A stretch of 42,186 nucleotides of DNA from JBFXDI01 sp050181295 (GTDB lineage Bacteria > Pseudomonadota > Alphaproteobacteria > Rhizobiales > Aestuariivirgaceae). Positions 31,340-38,490 of the stretch are shown in pieces; the first letter of the stretch is position 1, and the number at the start of each line of letters is the position of its first letter. Position numbers and translations under genes: made by a program. The notes under the pieces were generated by a model, which was not told the DNA's origin, did no database searches, and saw only the letters and a list, made by a program, of their open reading frames with translations. The DNA lies in contig JBFXDI010000019.1 in NCBI GenBank assembly GCA_050181295.1, positions 1 through 42,186 on the forward strand, in the 5' to 3' direction.

Positions 31340-32493
31340 TCGGCGGCCTCCAGGAATATCTCTTCCTCGATCGCGGCGAGCGTCGACAATAACCCGTCCT
31401 TGTCGGCATAGCAGCCCTGGAGCCAGCGGCTCCCCGAACCCGAGAAGGCCTTGCGGGCGTGCAGGACACGCGTGTTGTCGACGATGAAGAGCTCGCCCGG
31501 CTCGAGCTTGAAGCTGACCGCCAGCGCCGGGTCCTCGATGATCGAGGCAAGTTCGCGATAGGCGGCGTACCAATCTCCCATGTCGGCATAAGGGATGTCG
31601 GTCACGGTGCCGAGCGAGCGGTTGTTGAAGCGGACCGCGATGAGCTCGCCGTCCGGCGTAAGCTCGATCATCGGCCGCCGCGCCGAGAGCCGCACGCCCT
31701 TCGAGCCGCGATACTCGAAGCGCGCGCAGTGCCGCGACAGGAGGTCAAAACCGCGCGGGTTCCGTTGCTTGAGAATCTCGGCGGCCTTGAAGCCGTCGAC
31801 CACGATCGATTCACCGCCCGCCACGGTGTTTTCGAGACAGGCGAGAAGCTGCAGCGTCGGCACCGGGTCTCGGTAGGGATTGTCGGTGTGGGCCTGAAGG
31901 CCGAGATTGGTGTAGGCGAGATTGTTGGGGTTGACCTCCGCCCGCACCTCGAACCAGCGCCCGTAGTTCGTCTCGCGCACATAGCCGAAGAGTTCGGCCA
32001 CCTTGCAGAGCGCGCCGCTCTCGCGCGGTACTCCCCGCATGACGGCGAAGCCGTAGCGGTGGACCTCCGCCAGCCAGGCGCCGAGCGCCTTGCGGTCGGC
32101 GACGCAGGCGGAATGTTCAGCCGGCGCATGCCGTCCGTTGAGCCTGCCGTCCCACCGCTCGACGTCCGGACCCGTCCAGCCGGACGCCTGCTGCCTTGGC
32201 GCATCGTAGGCATGATCCCGGAGCCAGCCCGCCGGGAAGGTCACCGATTTCCCCTCGGGCGCGAAACGCAGCGTCACCCCCTGGCCCGCCGGCGTGGCGC
32301 TCTCGATCCAGATTTCGGCTGGGATGTCGAGCACCGTGATCAACCGCTGGCCGTTGGTAGCCGAGCGGGTCTCGGGGTCGGGGGCGTTGTCCCGGAGCCA
32401 GACGGCGTGGAAGCGAGCGACGCCGCCGTCGCTCCAGGCGATTTTGAGGGCGCGTCCGCCGTCGAGGATTTCGGCGCTTTGAATGGATGTCAT
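31336..32493 (-). CDS. TmpA-like 2-oxoglutarate/Fe(II) dioxygenase (gamma-butyrobetaine hydroxylase type)
   Basis: A 385-residue TauD/GBBH-type oxygenase. An N-terminal GBBH-like domain (ALKIAWSDGGVARFHAVWLRDNAP, about 15-95) lacks the cysteines that bind zinc in human GBBH. The catalytic domain has H202 and D204 (QAHTDNP), H345 (TRVLHAR) and R356, and keeps aromatic residues Y177, W180 and Y194 where GBBH holds the trimethylammonium group. TmpA, long annotated as GBBH, hydroxylates 2-(trimethylammonio)ethylphosphonate. The coupled TmpB-like gene makes that more likely here than carnitine synthesis. Start ATG 32493 has GGAGG 5 bases upstream. Confidence 0.82.
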   Translation of the reverse strand: MTSIQSAEILDGGRALKIAWSDGGVARFHAVWLRDNAPDPETRSATNGQRLITVLDIPAEIWIESATPAGQGVTLRFAPEGKSVTFPAGWLRDHAYDAPRQQASGWTGPDVERWDGRLNGRHAPAEHSACVADRKALGAWLAEVHRYGFAVMRGVPRESGALCKVAELFGYVRETNYGRWFEVRAEVNPNNLAYTNLGLQAHTDNPYRDPVPTLQLLACLENTVAGGESIVVDGFKAAEILKQRNPRGFDLLSRHCARFEYRGSKGVRLSARRPMIELTPDGELIAVRFNNRSLGTVTDIPYADMGDWYAAYRELASIIEDPALAVSFKLEPGELFIVDNTRVLHARKAFSGSGSRWLQGCYADKDGLLSTLAAIEEEIFLEAAE

Positions 32494-32537
32494 GTAGGCC
32501 TCCGGGGGTGGATTGCCGGAGCATCGTTTCCTTGAGA

Positions 32538-32586
32538 CATAAAATCCAACGATATAATTATGGAATTTGGCCACGAATATTTTATG
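32538..32586. promoter_or_regulatory. Inverted repeat in the divergent LysR/TmpA-like promoter region
   Basis: CATAAAAT (32538-32545) and ATTTTATG (32579-32586) are perfect inverted arms in a strikingly AT-rich 101-base gap between divergent genes. A LysR regulator usually binds such a region, next to its own gene, so this is a candidate operator for the TmpA/TmpB-like pair. Confidence 0.5.
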
Positions 32587-32594
32587 ACTAGCCC

Positions 32595-33458
32595 ATGACG
32601 CCCTTTCCGCCCCTGGACTGGCTCCGGGCCTTCGAGGCCGCTGCTCGCCATGCGAGCTTCACGGCCGCCGCTGCCGAGATCGGGCTCACCCAGGCCGCGG
32701 TCAGCCAGCATATCCGCAAGCTCGAGGAGCATCTCGGCGCCCCTCTCTTCCGCAGGCTCCCGCGCGGGGTCGAGCTGACGGCGGACGGCGCCGCCTACCT
32801 GCCGCATGTGCAGGCCGCCTTCGCGGTGCTCGCCCGCAGCACGCAGGACATGTTCCAGCGGGGCCGCCGCGCGCCTGTGAAGCTCGTCTGCCCGCCATCC
32901 TTCGCCGGCCTGTGGCTTGCCCCTCGCCTTGCCGCGCTGATCGAGGCTCATCCGGGCTTGAGGGTCAATGTCGCCGTGGTCGCTAAGCCCGCGGACTACG
33001 AGGCGGAGGCGGGCGACTTGGAAGTGCGTTTCGGGGCAGGGGAATGGGAGGGGCACGAATCCGCAGCACTCCTGCCCGAGGCTCTGGCGCCCGTCGCCTC
33101 GCCGTCCCTGACCGCGCGTCTTAAAGACTGGAGCGACAGGCCCCTTATCGCCGTCACCGGCCCGCGGGACGGCTGGTCGCAATGGGCCTCAGTCGCCGGG
33201 ATGAATTTGAAGGGGCCCGTCGTCGCCCGCTTCGACACGCTCCTCATCGCGCTCCAGGCTGCTCGGGCCGGGGCCGGCGTGCTGCTCGCATCTCTGCCGC
33301 TGGCCGAGGGCGTGCTCGCGGACGGTACCTTGGTGCAGATCCACCCGCATGTGCTGCGCACCGGGACGGGCCATTTTCTGGCGCGGGACCGCGCGAAGCG
33401 ACGGTCGGCTGATGCCGAAACGGTCTGGCGATGGCTGCTCGAGGCAGGCCGTGCGTGA
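32595..33458 (+). CDS. LysR-family transcriptional regulator
   Basis: A 287-residue regulator. The winged helix-turn-helix is at about 1-60 (LDWLRAFEAAARHASFTAAAAEIGLTQAAVSQHIRKLEEHLG), and a GcvA-like substrate-binding domain follows (PRLAALIEAHPGLRVNVAV ... DLEVRFGAGEW). GcvA-type members respond to small amino or quaternary compounds. It is divergent from the TmpA/TmpB-like genes, so it most likely controls them, with the phosphonate or glycine betaine as effector (inference). Confidence 0.88.
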   Translation: MTPFPPLDWLRAFEAAARHASFTAAAAEIGLTQAAVSQHIRKLEEHLGAPLFRRLPRGVELTADGAAYLPHVQAAFAVLARSTQDMFQRGRRAPVKLVCPPSFAGLWLAPRLAALIEAHPGLRVNVAVVAKPADYEAEAGDLEVRFGAGEWEGHESAALLPEALAPVASPSLTARLKDWSDRPLIAVTGPRDGWSQWASVAGMNLKGPVVARFDTLLIALQAARAGAGVLLASLPLAEGVLADGTLVQIHPHVLRTGTGHFLARDRAKRRSADAETVWRWLLEAGRA

Positions 33459-33472
33459 GCGGCCTAGGAGCC

Positions 33473-33949
33473 TCAGCGGCAGCGTACCCACGCGCCGGAG
33501 CGCGCGAGGTAGCGGCCGGTGCGGGGATTGAACGAGCGGTACTTGGAGGCGCAGTAGTCGTACCAGGCCGGCGAGCCCTCGACCGGGATCTCTTCCTCGT
33601 AGGAGGCCTCTTCCTGCCGGTAGCCGGCATCCATGCAGTCCTGGAAGGCTGCGTGGTAGATGGCGTTCCACTTGCTCGAGCTGTGCGCCGCGCCGCCGAA
33701 CAGGCCGACGCCGCCGCCGATCGCCGCGCCCTGGCCGGCGCCCTTGCCACCGCCGAGGATGCCGCCGATGAGCGCGCCCGTGATGGCCCCCCCGATGCCG
33801 CCGCCGATGATCTCGCCGCCGTCGGTCCGCTCGCTCGCGACCTGGCGGGCATAGTTGTCGCAATAGGCCGGAGAGTTGGCGAAGGCCGACGAAGCGCCGG
33901 CAATGAGCGCGAGCGCGGCGGCGGCCGGCGCGAACAGGCGTGCGAGCAT
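33473..33949 (-). CDS. BA14K-like secreted protein 1, glycine-zipper containing
   Basis: A 158-residue exported protein. The signal peptide ends ASSAFA. The mature part begins NSPAYCDNYARQ, then has a Gly-rich glycine-zipper segment (IGGGIGGAITGALIGGILGGG), which could insert in or across a membrane. The C-terminal BA14K-like motif is WYDYCASKYRSFNPRTGRY...C. Four Cys positions (YC, DC, YC, final C) recur in the next two genes. BA14K proteins are Rhizobiales-specific surface proteins; the Brucella namesake is immunoreactive. It is the last of three tandem copies on this strand. Confidence 0.82.
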   Translation of the reverse strand: MLARLFAPAAAALALIAGASSAFANSPAYCDNYARQVASERTDGGEIIGGGIGGAITGALIGGILGGGKGAGQGAAIGGGVGLFGGAAHSSSKWNAIYHAAFQDCMDAGYRQEEASYEEEIPVEGSPAWYDYCASKYRSFNPRTGRYLARSGAWVRCR

Positions 33950-34052
33950 GGTGCGGACTCCGTTTAACCCCGTGTTCCCGAAGGAGGAATGCGATAGCCG
34001 GCCCAGTTGGCGGCCAAAGGGTTAAATTGCGTTGAATACGCGGCAGAGAGGA

Positions 34053-34457
34053 CTAGCGGCAGGGCTTCCAGCGGCCAGAATAGGTGCGGTAGAGGCCGGT
34101 TGCCGGATTATAGGACCGGTACTTCGCGGCGCAGTAGGCGTGGCGATCCGAGGCGCTGTGATAGTTCGAGCCATCCACGTGCGCCTCCGCGGCGGCTTCG
34201 TGCAGCGCCTCGTCGCCGAACTTCATGAAGGCGACGTCGAGCGGCGTGTCGTGGGCGTCCATGCAGAAGCGGAAGGCGTGCATATAGACGCCTTCCCGCT
34301 CCACGCCGTAGGCGCCGCCCGGCCGGCCCGCCGCCTGATCGGCCGCGTAGCTGTTGCAGTATCCTGCGACGGCAGGAAAGGCCTGGGACGGCGTTGTCCC
34401 GAGAAGAGCCAGAACGGAAAGAACGGCCAGCGGGACGATCGTCGAACGGAGCACCAT
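34053..34457 (-). CDS. BA14K-like secreted protein 2
   Basis: A 134-residue exported protein with signal peptide MVLRSTIVPLAVLSVLALLG ending PSQA. Then come GYCNSYAADQA, HAFRFCMDAHD and the C-terminal motif HAYCAAKYRSYNPATGLYRTYSGRWKPC. It keeps the same four cysteines as its two neighbours but has no glycine zipper. It is probably periplasmic or surface bound, function unknown. It is the middle of three tandem copies. Confidence 0.8.
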   Translation of the reverse strand: MVLRSTIVPLAVLSVLALLGTTPSQAFPAVAGYCNSYAADQAAGRPGGAYGVEREGVYMHAFRFCMDAHDTPLDVAFMKFGDEALHEAAAEAHVDGSNYHSASDRHAYCAAKYRSYNPATGLYRTYSGRWKPCR

Positions 34458-34531
34458 GGATTCCTCCCATCGTGAGGGCAGGAACTATGAGCGCGTCTGG
34501 TAAACGAACGCCTACGCTGGCCACGGGTGGG

Positions 34532-35059
34532 CTAGCGGCAGAACACCGCCTCGCCCGTATAGCTTGTGAAGGTGCCGGTGCGGGCGTTGAACGACCGGTA
34601 ACGGTCCGCGCAATAGGAGTACCAGGCGGCGGTCCAGGGCTCCGGCCGCGCGACGACGACCGTCCGCATCGGGGCCTCCCCGGGCTCCTCGACGACTACG
34701 GTGCGCGGGGGCGCCGGGCGCCTGACGATCACGGTCTCATCGGGCGCATCCGCATAGGCGTCGTCCGCATAGGCGTTGTCCACATAGGGCGCGGGCGCTT
34801 CGGTCGTGTCCACCGCCGTCGTTATGCAGGCTTCGTATGCCGCGTCGTAGGCGGCGCGCCAGCGACCCTGATAGCCGACGCCGGCGTCGATGGTGCCGAC
34901 GAAGCTGCCGATCACGCCGGTCGGCCCCGCCTGCCGGTCGGCCGCCGAACGGGCCACGCCGTTGCAGTAGCCCGGGGACTGCGCCGAAGCCGGCGCCGCC
35001 CAGGCAGCCGCCGCGACCGCAGCCGCCGCGCCGATGAGGAGTATCTTGCTCGCGATCAT
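34532..35059 (-). CDS. BA14K-like secreted protein 3, with acidic/Pro-Val linker
   Basis: A 175-residue exported protein (signal peptide ending APASAQ). SPGYCNGVARSAADRQAG is followed by AAYEACI, a long variable Asp/Ala- and Pro/Val-rich segment (about 85-145) and the C-terminal motif WYSYCADRYRSFNARTGTF...C. I start it at ATG 35059, with GGAGG upstream. It is the first of three tandem BA14K-like genes. The insert differs from those of its neighbours, while the four cysteines and the C-terminal motif are kept. Confidence 0.8.
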   Translation of the reverse strand: MIASKILLIGAAAAVAAAAWAAPASAQSPGYCNGVARSAADRQAGPTGVIGSFVGTIDAGVGYQGRWRAAYDAAYEACITTAVDTTEAPAPYVDNAYADDAYADAPDETVIVRRPAPPRTVVVEEPGEAPMRTVVVARPEPWTAAWYSYCADRYRSFNARTGTFTSYTGEAVFCR

Positions 35060-35231
35060 GATCGCCTCCAATGTTCCTGCGTCTGTTCGTGTCGTCCCTG
35101 AGAGCGCAAACGGGTTCCGTCAGGCGGATGTTCCCGTGAATTCGCGCAACTCCCAAGGATGGTCGCAATCGGCGCCCTATCATGACCATGATGGGGCTAA
35201 GGTGGTACGCGAAAAGGGCAATTGTGGACCG

Positions 35232-36842
35232 ATGACAGCGACGACGAACGAGACGAGCGCGGCGGAAATCCCCGGGCAGCACAGCATGACGGACATCCAG
35301 GAGCTCTCCAAGCAGGTCTCCGCCACCAGCCGGCGCGCGGGCGGACGCGAGGCGCGCCGCCAGATGCGCGCCAAGGCGGTTCCCTCCTTCCCCACGCTGC
35401 GCCGCAAGGTTCCCGTCTACCGGATCGTCCCAGACGAGGCGGTCGAGCTCATCCACTCGGAGTCCTGCCGCATTCTGGAGGAAGTCGGCATCGAGTTCCG
35501 CGACGATGAGGCGATCGCCATGTGGAAGGCGGCGCGCGCCGACGTGCAGGGAACGCGCGTGCGCATCGACCGCGCCCAGCTCATGGATCTCGTCGGGAAG
35601 ATCCCGTCCGAATACACGATGCACGCGCGCAATCCGGAGCGCACCGTGACCGTCGGCAACGACAAGTCGATCTTCGTGCCCATGTACGGCGCGCCCTATG
35701 TGCGCGATCTCGACAACAAGCGCCGCTACGGCTCGCTCGCCGACCTCAACAACCTGCACCGGATGGCCTATATGGCCCCGCAGCTCCACTCCTCGAGCGC
35801 GATCATCTGCGAGCCGATGGATGTTCCGGTGCCGCGCCGGCACCTTCACATCATTCACTCGGCGCTCAAGCACTCGGATAAGCCCTTCATGGGGATCGTG
35901 ACCGCGAAGGAGCGCGCCGAGGACACGATGAAGATGGCGGGTATCGTGTTCGGGGACGACTTCGTGAAGGACAACACCGTCCTGACCTCGGTCGTGAACT
36001 GCAATTCCCCACTGGTCTGGGATGTGACCATGCTGGACGCGCTCAAGGTCTATGCGGCGCACAACCAGCCCTGCCTCATCTCGCCTTTCGCGCTCTGCGG
36101 CGCATCGACTTCCGCCTCGAGCCTCGGCGCCGTGGCGCAGGTCAATGCCGAGGCGCTGGCGGGCCTCGCCTTCACGCAGCTCGTGCGGCCCGGCAGTCCG
36201 CAGGTCTATGGGCAGTTCATGGTGACCGTGGACATGAAGACCGGCGCGCCCATGGGCGGGACGCCCGAGGCGGCGCAGATGATGTTCGTGATGGGGGCGC
36301 TTGCCAGGAAGTACAAGCTCCCCTGGCGCACCTCGGGCTTCCATGTCGGCTCGAAGCTCAACGACGCGCAGGCGGGCTACGAGGCCAACATGCTCATGCA
36401 TGCCGCCATCCTCGCCGGCGCCAACTACATCTGGCATGTGGCGGGCTGGCTGGAGGCGGGTCTCGTCTGCGGCTACTCGAAGTTTGCGACCGACTGCGAG
36501 CAGCTCGAGGGCTGGTACAAGTATGCGCAAGGGCTGTCCTTCGACGACTTCAAGGAGGCCATGGCCGCCATCCGCGAGGTGGGCCCGGCCGGCCATTTTC
36601 TCGGCACGCAGCACACGCTCGAGCATTTCCAGACGGCCTTCTTCATGCCGCATCTCATGGACTTCAATTCCTTCGAGCAGTGGTCGGCCGAGGGCGCGCT
36701 GGACCACGACGCGCGCGGCCGCGAGAAGGCGAAGGCGATGCTCGCCGCCTACGAGGAGCCGAAGCTCGAGCAGTCGGTGGCCGAGGCGCTGGAGGACTTC
36801 ATCGCCAGGCGCGAGCGCGAGCTTCCCGACCGGGTGAGCTGA
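35232..36842 (+). CDS. Trimethylamine methyltransferase (MttB) family protein, non-pyrrolysine
   Basis: A 536-residue member of the MttB superfamily. YRIVPDEAVELIHSESCRILEEVGIEFRDDEA is a typical start of the family barrel. FVPMYGAPYVRDL, MGGTPEAAQMMFVMGALARKYKLP and IWHVAGWLEAGLVCGYSKFATDCEQL follow. There is no in-frame amber codon, so it is a non-pyrrolysine type like MtgB, which demethylates glycine betaine to dimethylglycine using a corrinoid protein. No corrinoid protein or reactivase is in the window. The start at ATG 35232 is chosen from codon position; ATG 35286 region is an alternative. It lies 172 bases from the divergent BA14K gene. Confidence 0.85.
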   Translation: MTATTNETSAAEIPGQHSMTDIQELSKQVSATSRRAGGREARRQMRAKAVPSFPTLRRKVPVYRIVPDEAVELIHSESCRILEEVGIEFRDDEAIAMWKAARADVQGTRVRIDRAQLMDLVGKIPSEYTMHARNPERTVTVGNDKSIFVPMYGAPYVRDLDNKRRYGSLADLNNLHRMAYMAPQLHSSSAIICEPMDVPVPRRHLHIIHSALKHSDKPFMGIVTAKERAEDTMKMAGIVFGDDFVKDNTVLTSVVNCNSPLVWDVTMLDALKVYAAHNQPCLISPFALCGASTSASSLGAVAQVNAEALAGLAFTQLVRPGSPQVYGQFMVTVDMKTGAPMGGTPEAAQMMFVMGALARKYKLPWRTSGFHVGSKLNDAQAGYEANMLMHAAILAGANYIWHVAGWLEAGLVCGYSKFATDCEQLEGWYKYAQGLSFDDFKEAMAAIREVGPAGHFLGTQHTLEHFQTAFFMPHLMDFNSFEQWSAEGALDHDARGREKAKAMLAAYEEPKLEQSVAEALEDFIARRERELPDRVS

Positions 36843-36892
36843 GCGCCATTGTCATAGCCGGGCTGAGTGGGTCCGGGACCTGACAAGAGTAT

Positions 36893-36975
36893 CGTCATGG
36901 CCGGGCTTGACCCGGCCATCTTTTCGGGCGCCGAACCTCACAAAAGGATGCCCGGCTCGGAGGCCGGGCATGACG
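36893..36975 (+). repeat. Dispersed double-hairpin intergenic repeat, copy 2
   Basis: Outer arms CGTCAT and ATGACG enclose ATGGCCGGG...CCCGGCCAT and GCCCGGC...GCCGGGC. It matches the element at 1613-1691 in arms, order and spacing, on the opposite strand. A degenerate third piece lies near 36849-36885. The rest of the 219-base gap before the cupin gene shows nothing else. Confidence 0.75.
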
Positions 36976-37061
36976 GAAATCTAGGGCTGACGTGCTATCC
37001 CTGTCGCACCCAGGTCTCAAAGGCCCTCGGCCGGACCTGGATCCCCTCGCTTCATTGCCTC

Positions 37062-37892
37062 TCAATAGCCCGGCGGGCCGGGTGGGACGGGCCCGCTCGG
37101 GGCCAGCACGCCGTCCTTGCCGTGCTGCTCGTCGCCTGAAAGCGGCGGGCAGAACACGCTCAAGATATGAATGTCCGTATGGGCGCGCACGCGGTGCCGG
37201 TCCTTGGGGCCCACATTGTAGGCCATGCTCGGCTCGAGCCTCCAGGTCTCGCCCGTGGTGAGGTCGTTCACCTCACCGGTGCCGGAAACGATGTGGTTTG
37301 CCTCCCAGTGATGCTTGTACCAGAGGGTGGCCTCGGCGCCCGCGGCGAAGTGCACGTCGGAGAACCCGAAGCCGATGCCGTCGGCCTTGGTCAGCATGCG
37401 GAGTGTTCGCGCCTGACCGTTGGCCGCAATGATCTCCTTTGCGGCGCGGCGCATCTCGTCCGCGCGTTTGACGAACATGCGCCGGTCCGTCTTCTCGATG
37501 GGACCGCTGGCCGTATACCCGCCGTCCTTGTCGAAGCGCTCGTCGCCCTTGAGCGGCGGACAGAAGATGCTGAGATAGTGCGCGTCTTCCGTCACGAGCA
37601 GGCGATGCCGGTCGTTGGGCCCGACGACGTAGAGGACGCCCGCCTCGAGGGGATACTTCTCCTCGCTCGTCAGATCCGTCACCTCGCCCTTGCCGGAGAT
37701 GATGTAGTTGGCCTCCCAGTGATGCTTCAGCCAGACGATCGCGTCCGTGCCTTTCTTCACCCGGTTCTCGTTGTAGGAGTAGCCCATGCCGTCGGCGGCG
37801 GTCAGGAAGCGCGCCGAACGGAACCTATCGTTGCCCAGCGGCAATTTGATGCGGCCGAGCCTCTCGAGCTCGTCAAGCGTCCGAATGAACAC
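37062..37892 (-). CDS. Tandem double ectoine-synthase-like (EctC) cupin
   Basis: A 276-residue protein of two EctC-like cupin domains (about 1-135 and 136-276), each with LKHHWEAN or YKHHWEAN, ISGKGEV or VSGTGEV, and IFCPPLKGDE or VFCPPLSGDE. The iron ligands of EctC (Glu57, Tyr85, His93, from memory) are E60/Y88/H96 in domain 1 and E197/Y225/H233 in domain 2, with identical spacing. Of the remembered substrate residues (W21, R25, N38, T40, C105, F107), Arg and Phe remain in both, Asn only in domain 1, and Trp, Thr and Cys are replaced. EctC normally has one domain of about 130 residues. No ectA or ectB is present. The reaction is unknown; it may be a related cyclodehydration or hydrolysis. 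Confidence 0.8.
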   Translation of the reverse strand: MFIRTLDELERLGRIKLPLGNDRFRSARFLTAADGMGYSYNENRVKKGTDAIVWLKHHWEANYIISGKGEVTDLTSEEKYPLEAGVLYVVGPNDRHRLLVTEDAHYLSIFCPPLKGDERFDKDGGYTASGPIEKTDRRMFVKRADEMRRAAKEIIAANGQARTLRMLTKADGIGFGFSDVHFAAGAEATLWYKHHWEANHIVSGTGEVNDLTTGETWRLEPSMAYNVGPKDRHRVRAHTDIHILSVFCPPLSGDEQHGKDGVLAPSGPVPPGPPGY

Positions 37893-37923
37893 GGCGCACT
37901 TCCCCCAATGAAGGACAGGCGTC

Positions 37924-38478
37924 CTATCCCCGCCGCACCCAGGCCTCGAAGGCCTTGAGCCAGACTTCGATCACCTTGCGCGTGCCTTCGTCCTTGAGCG
38001 TCCCGTCCTCGGCGAACTTGTCCGGCGCGTTGCCGCAGAAGATCTCGGGTTTGGGCATCGGCAGCGCCTCGAGCCCCTGCAGGTTCTGCCTGAGCTGATA
38101 TTGCGAGCGGGCTGTGCCGACGGGTCCGCCGGAGGCGCCCATGATGCCGACGCGCTTGTCCTTGAAGGGCTGATTCTTGCCGCGCGACAGCCAATCGGTC
38201 GTGTTCTTGAGCACGCCCGGAATCGAGAAGTTGTACTCGGGCGTCGAGATCATCACGCCGTCCGCGCGCCGGATGCGCTCCTGCATGTCGAGAACGATCT
38301 GCGGGATGCCGAGCGATGTCTCGTCGTCGCCGTCATAGAGCGGAATGCCTTTGAGGGTCAGGAGCTCGACCTTCATGGACTTGGGCGCCATGGATGCGAC
38401 CGTCTTCACCAGCATGGTGTTGAAGGAACCCTTGCGCAGGCTGCCGCTGATCGCGACGATGTCGAGCGTGTCTGCCAT
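37924..38478 (-). CDS. NADPH-dependent FMN reductase
   Basis: A 184-residue flavodoxin-like protein. SGSLRKGSFNTMLV is the FMN phosphate loop, and STPEYNFSIPGVLKNTTDWLSR is the classic motif of the ArsH/ChrR/azoreductase family. GIMGASGGPVGTARSQYQLRQNL completes the flavin site. It would reduce FMN or a quinone-like substrate with NADPH. It lies 12 bases after the SDR gene and 31 bases before the double-EctC gene, so all three form an operon; whether it supplies electrons to a partner is not shown. Confidence 0.9.
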   Translation of the reverse strand: MADTLDIVAISGSLRKGSFNTMLVKTVASMAPKSMKVELLTLKGIPLYDGDDETSLGIPQIVLDMQERIRRADGVMISTPEYNFSIPGVLKNTTDWLSRGKNQPFKDKRVGIMGASGGPVGTARSQYQLRQNLQGLEALPMPKPEIFCGNAPDKFAEDGTLKDEGTRKVIEVWLKAFEAWVRRG

Positions 38479-38490
38479 GGCCTTGATCTC

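Noticed and set aside
31336..32493. Naming the dioxygenase as carnitine-forming gamma-butyrobetaine hydroxylase
   Set aside because: The fold fits, but the translational coupling to a PhnZ/TmpB-like gene makes phosphonate oxidation the better hypothesis.
34737..36707. A 656-codon open frame on the minus strand across the MttB-like gene
   Set aside because: The His/Arg/Leu-rich translation has no recognisable domain, and the plus strand encodes a full-length MttB-family protein.
37062..37892. Calling the double cupin a normal ectoine synthase
   Set aside because: It has two domains, lacks several expected substrate residues and has no ectA/ectB next to it.
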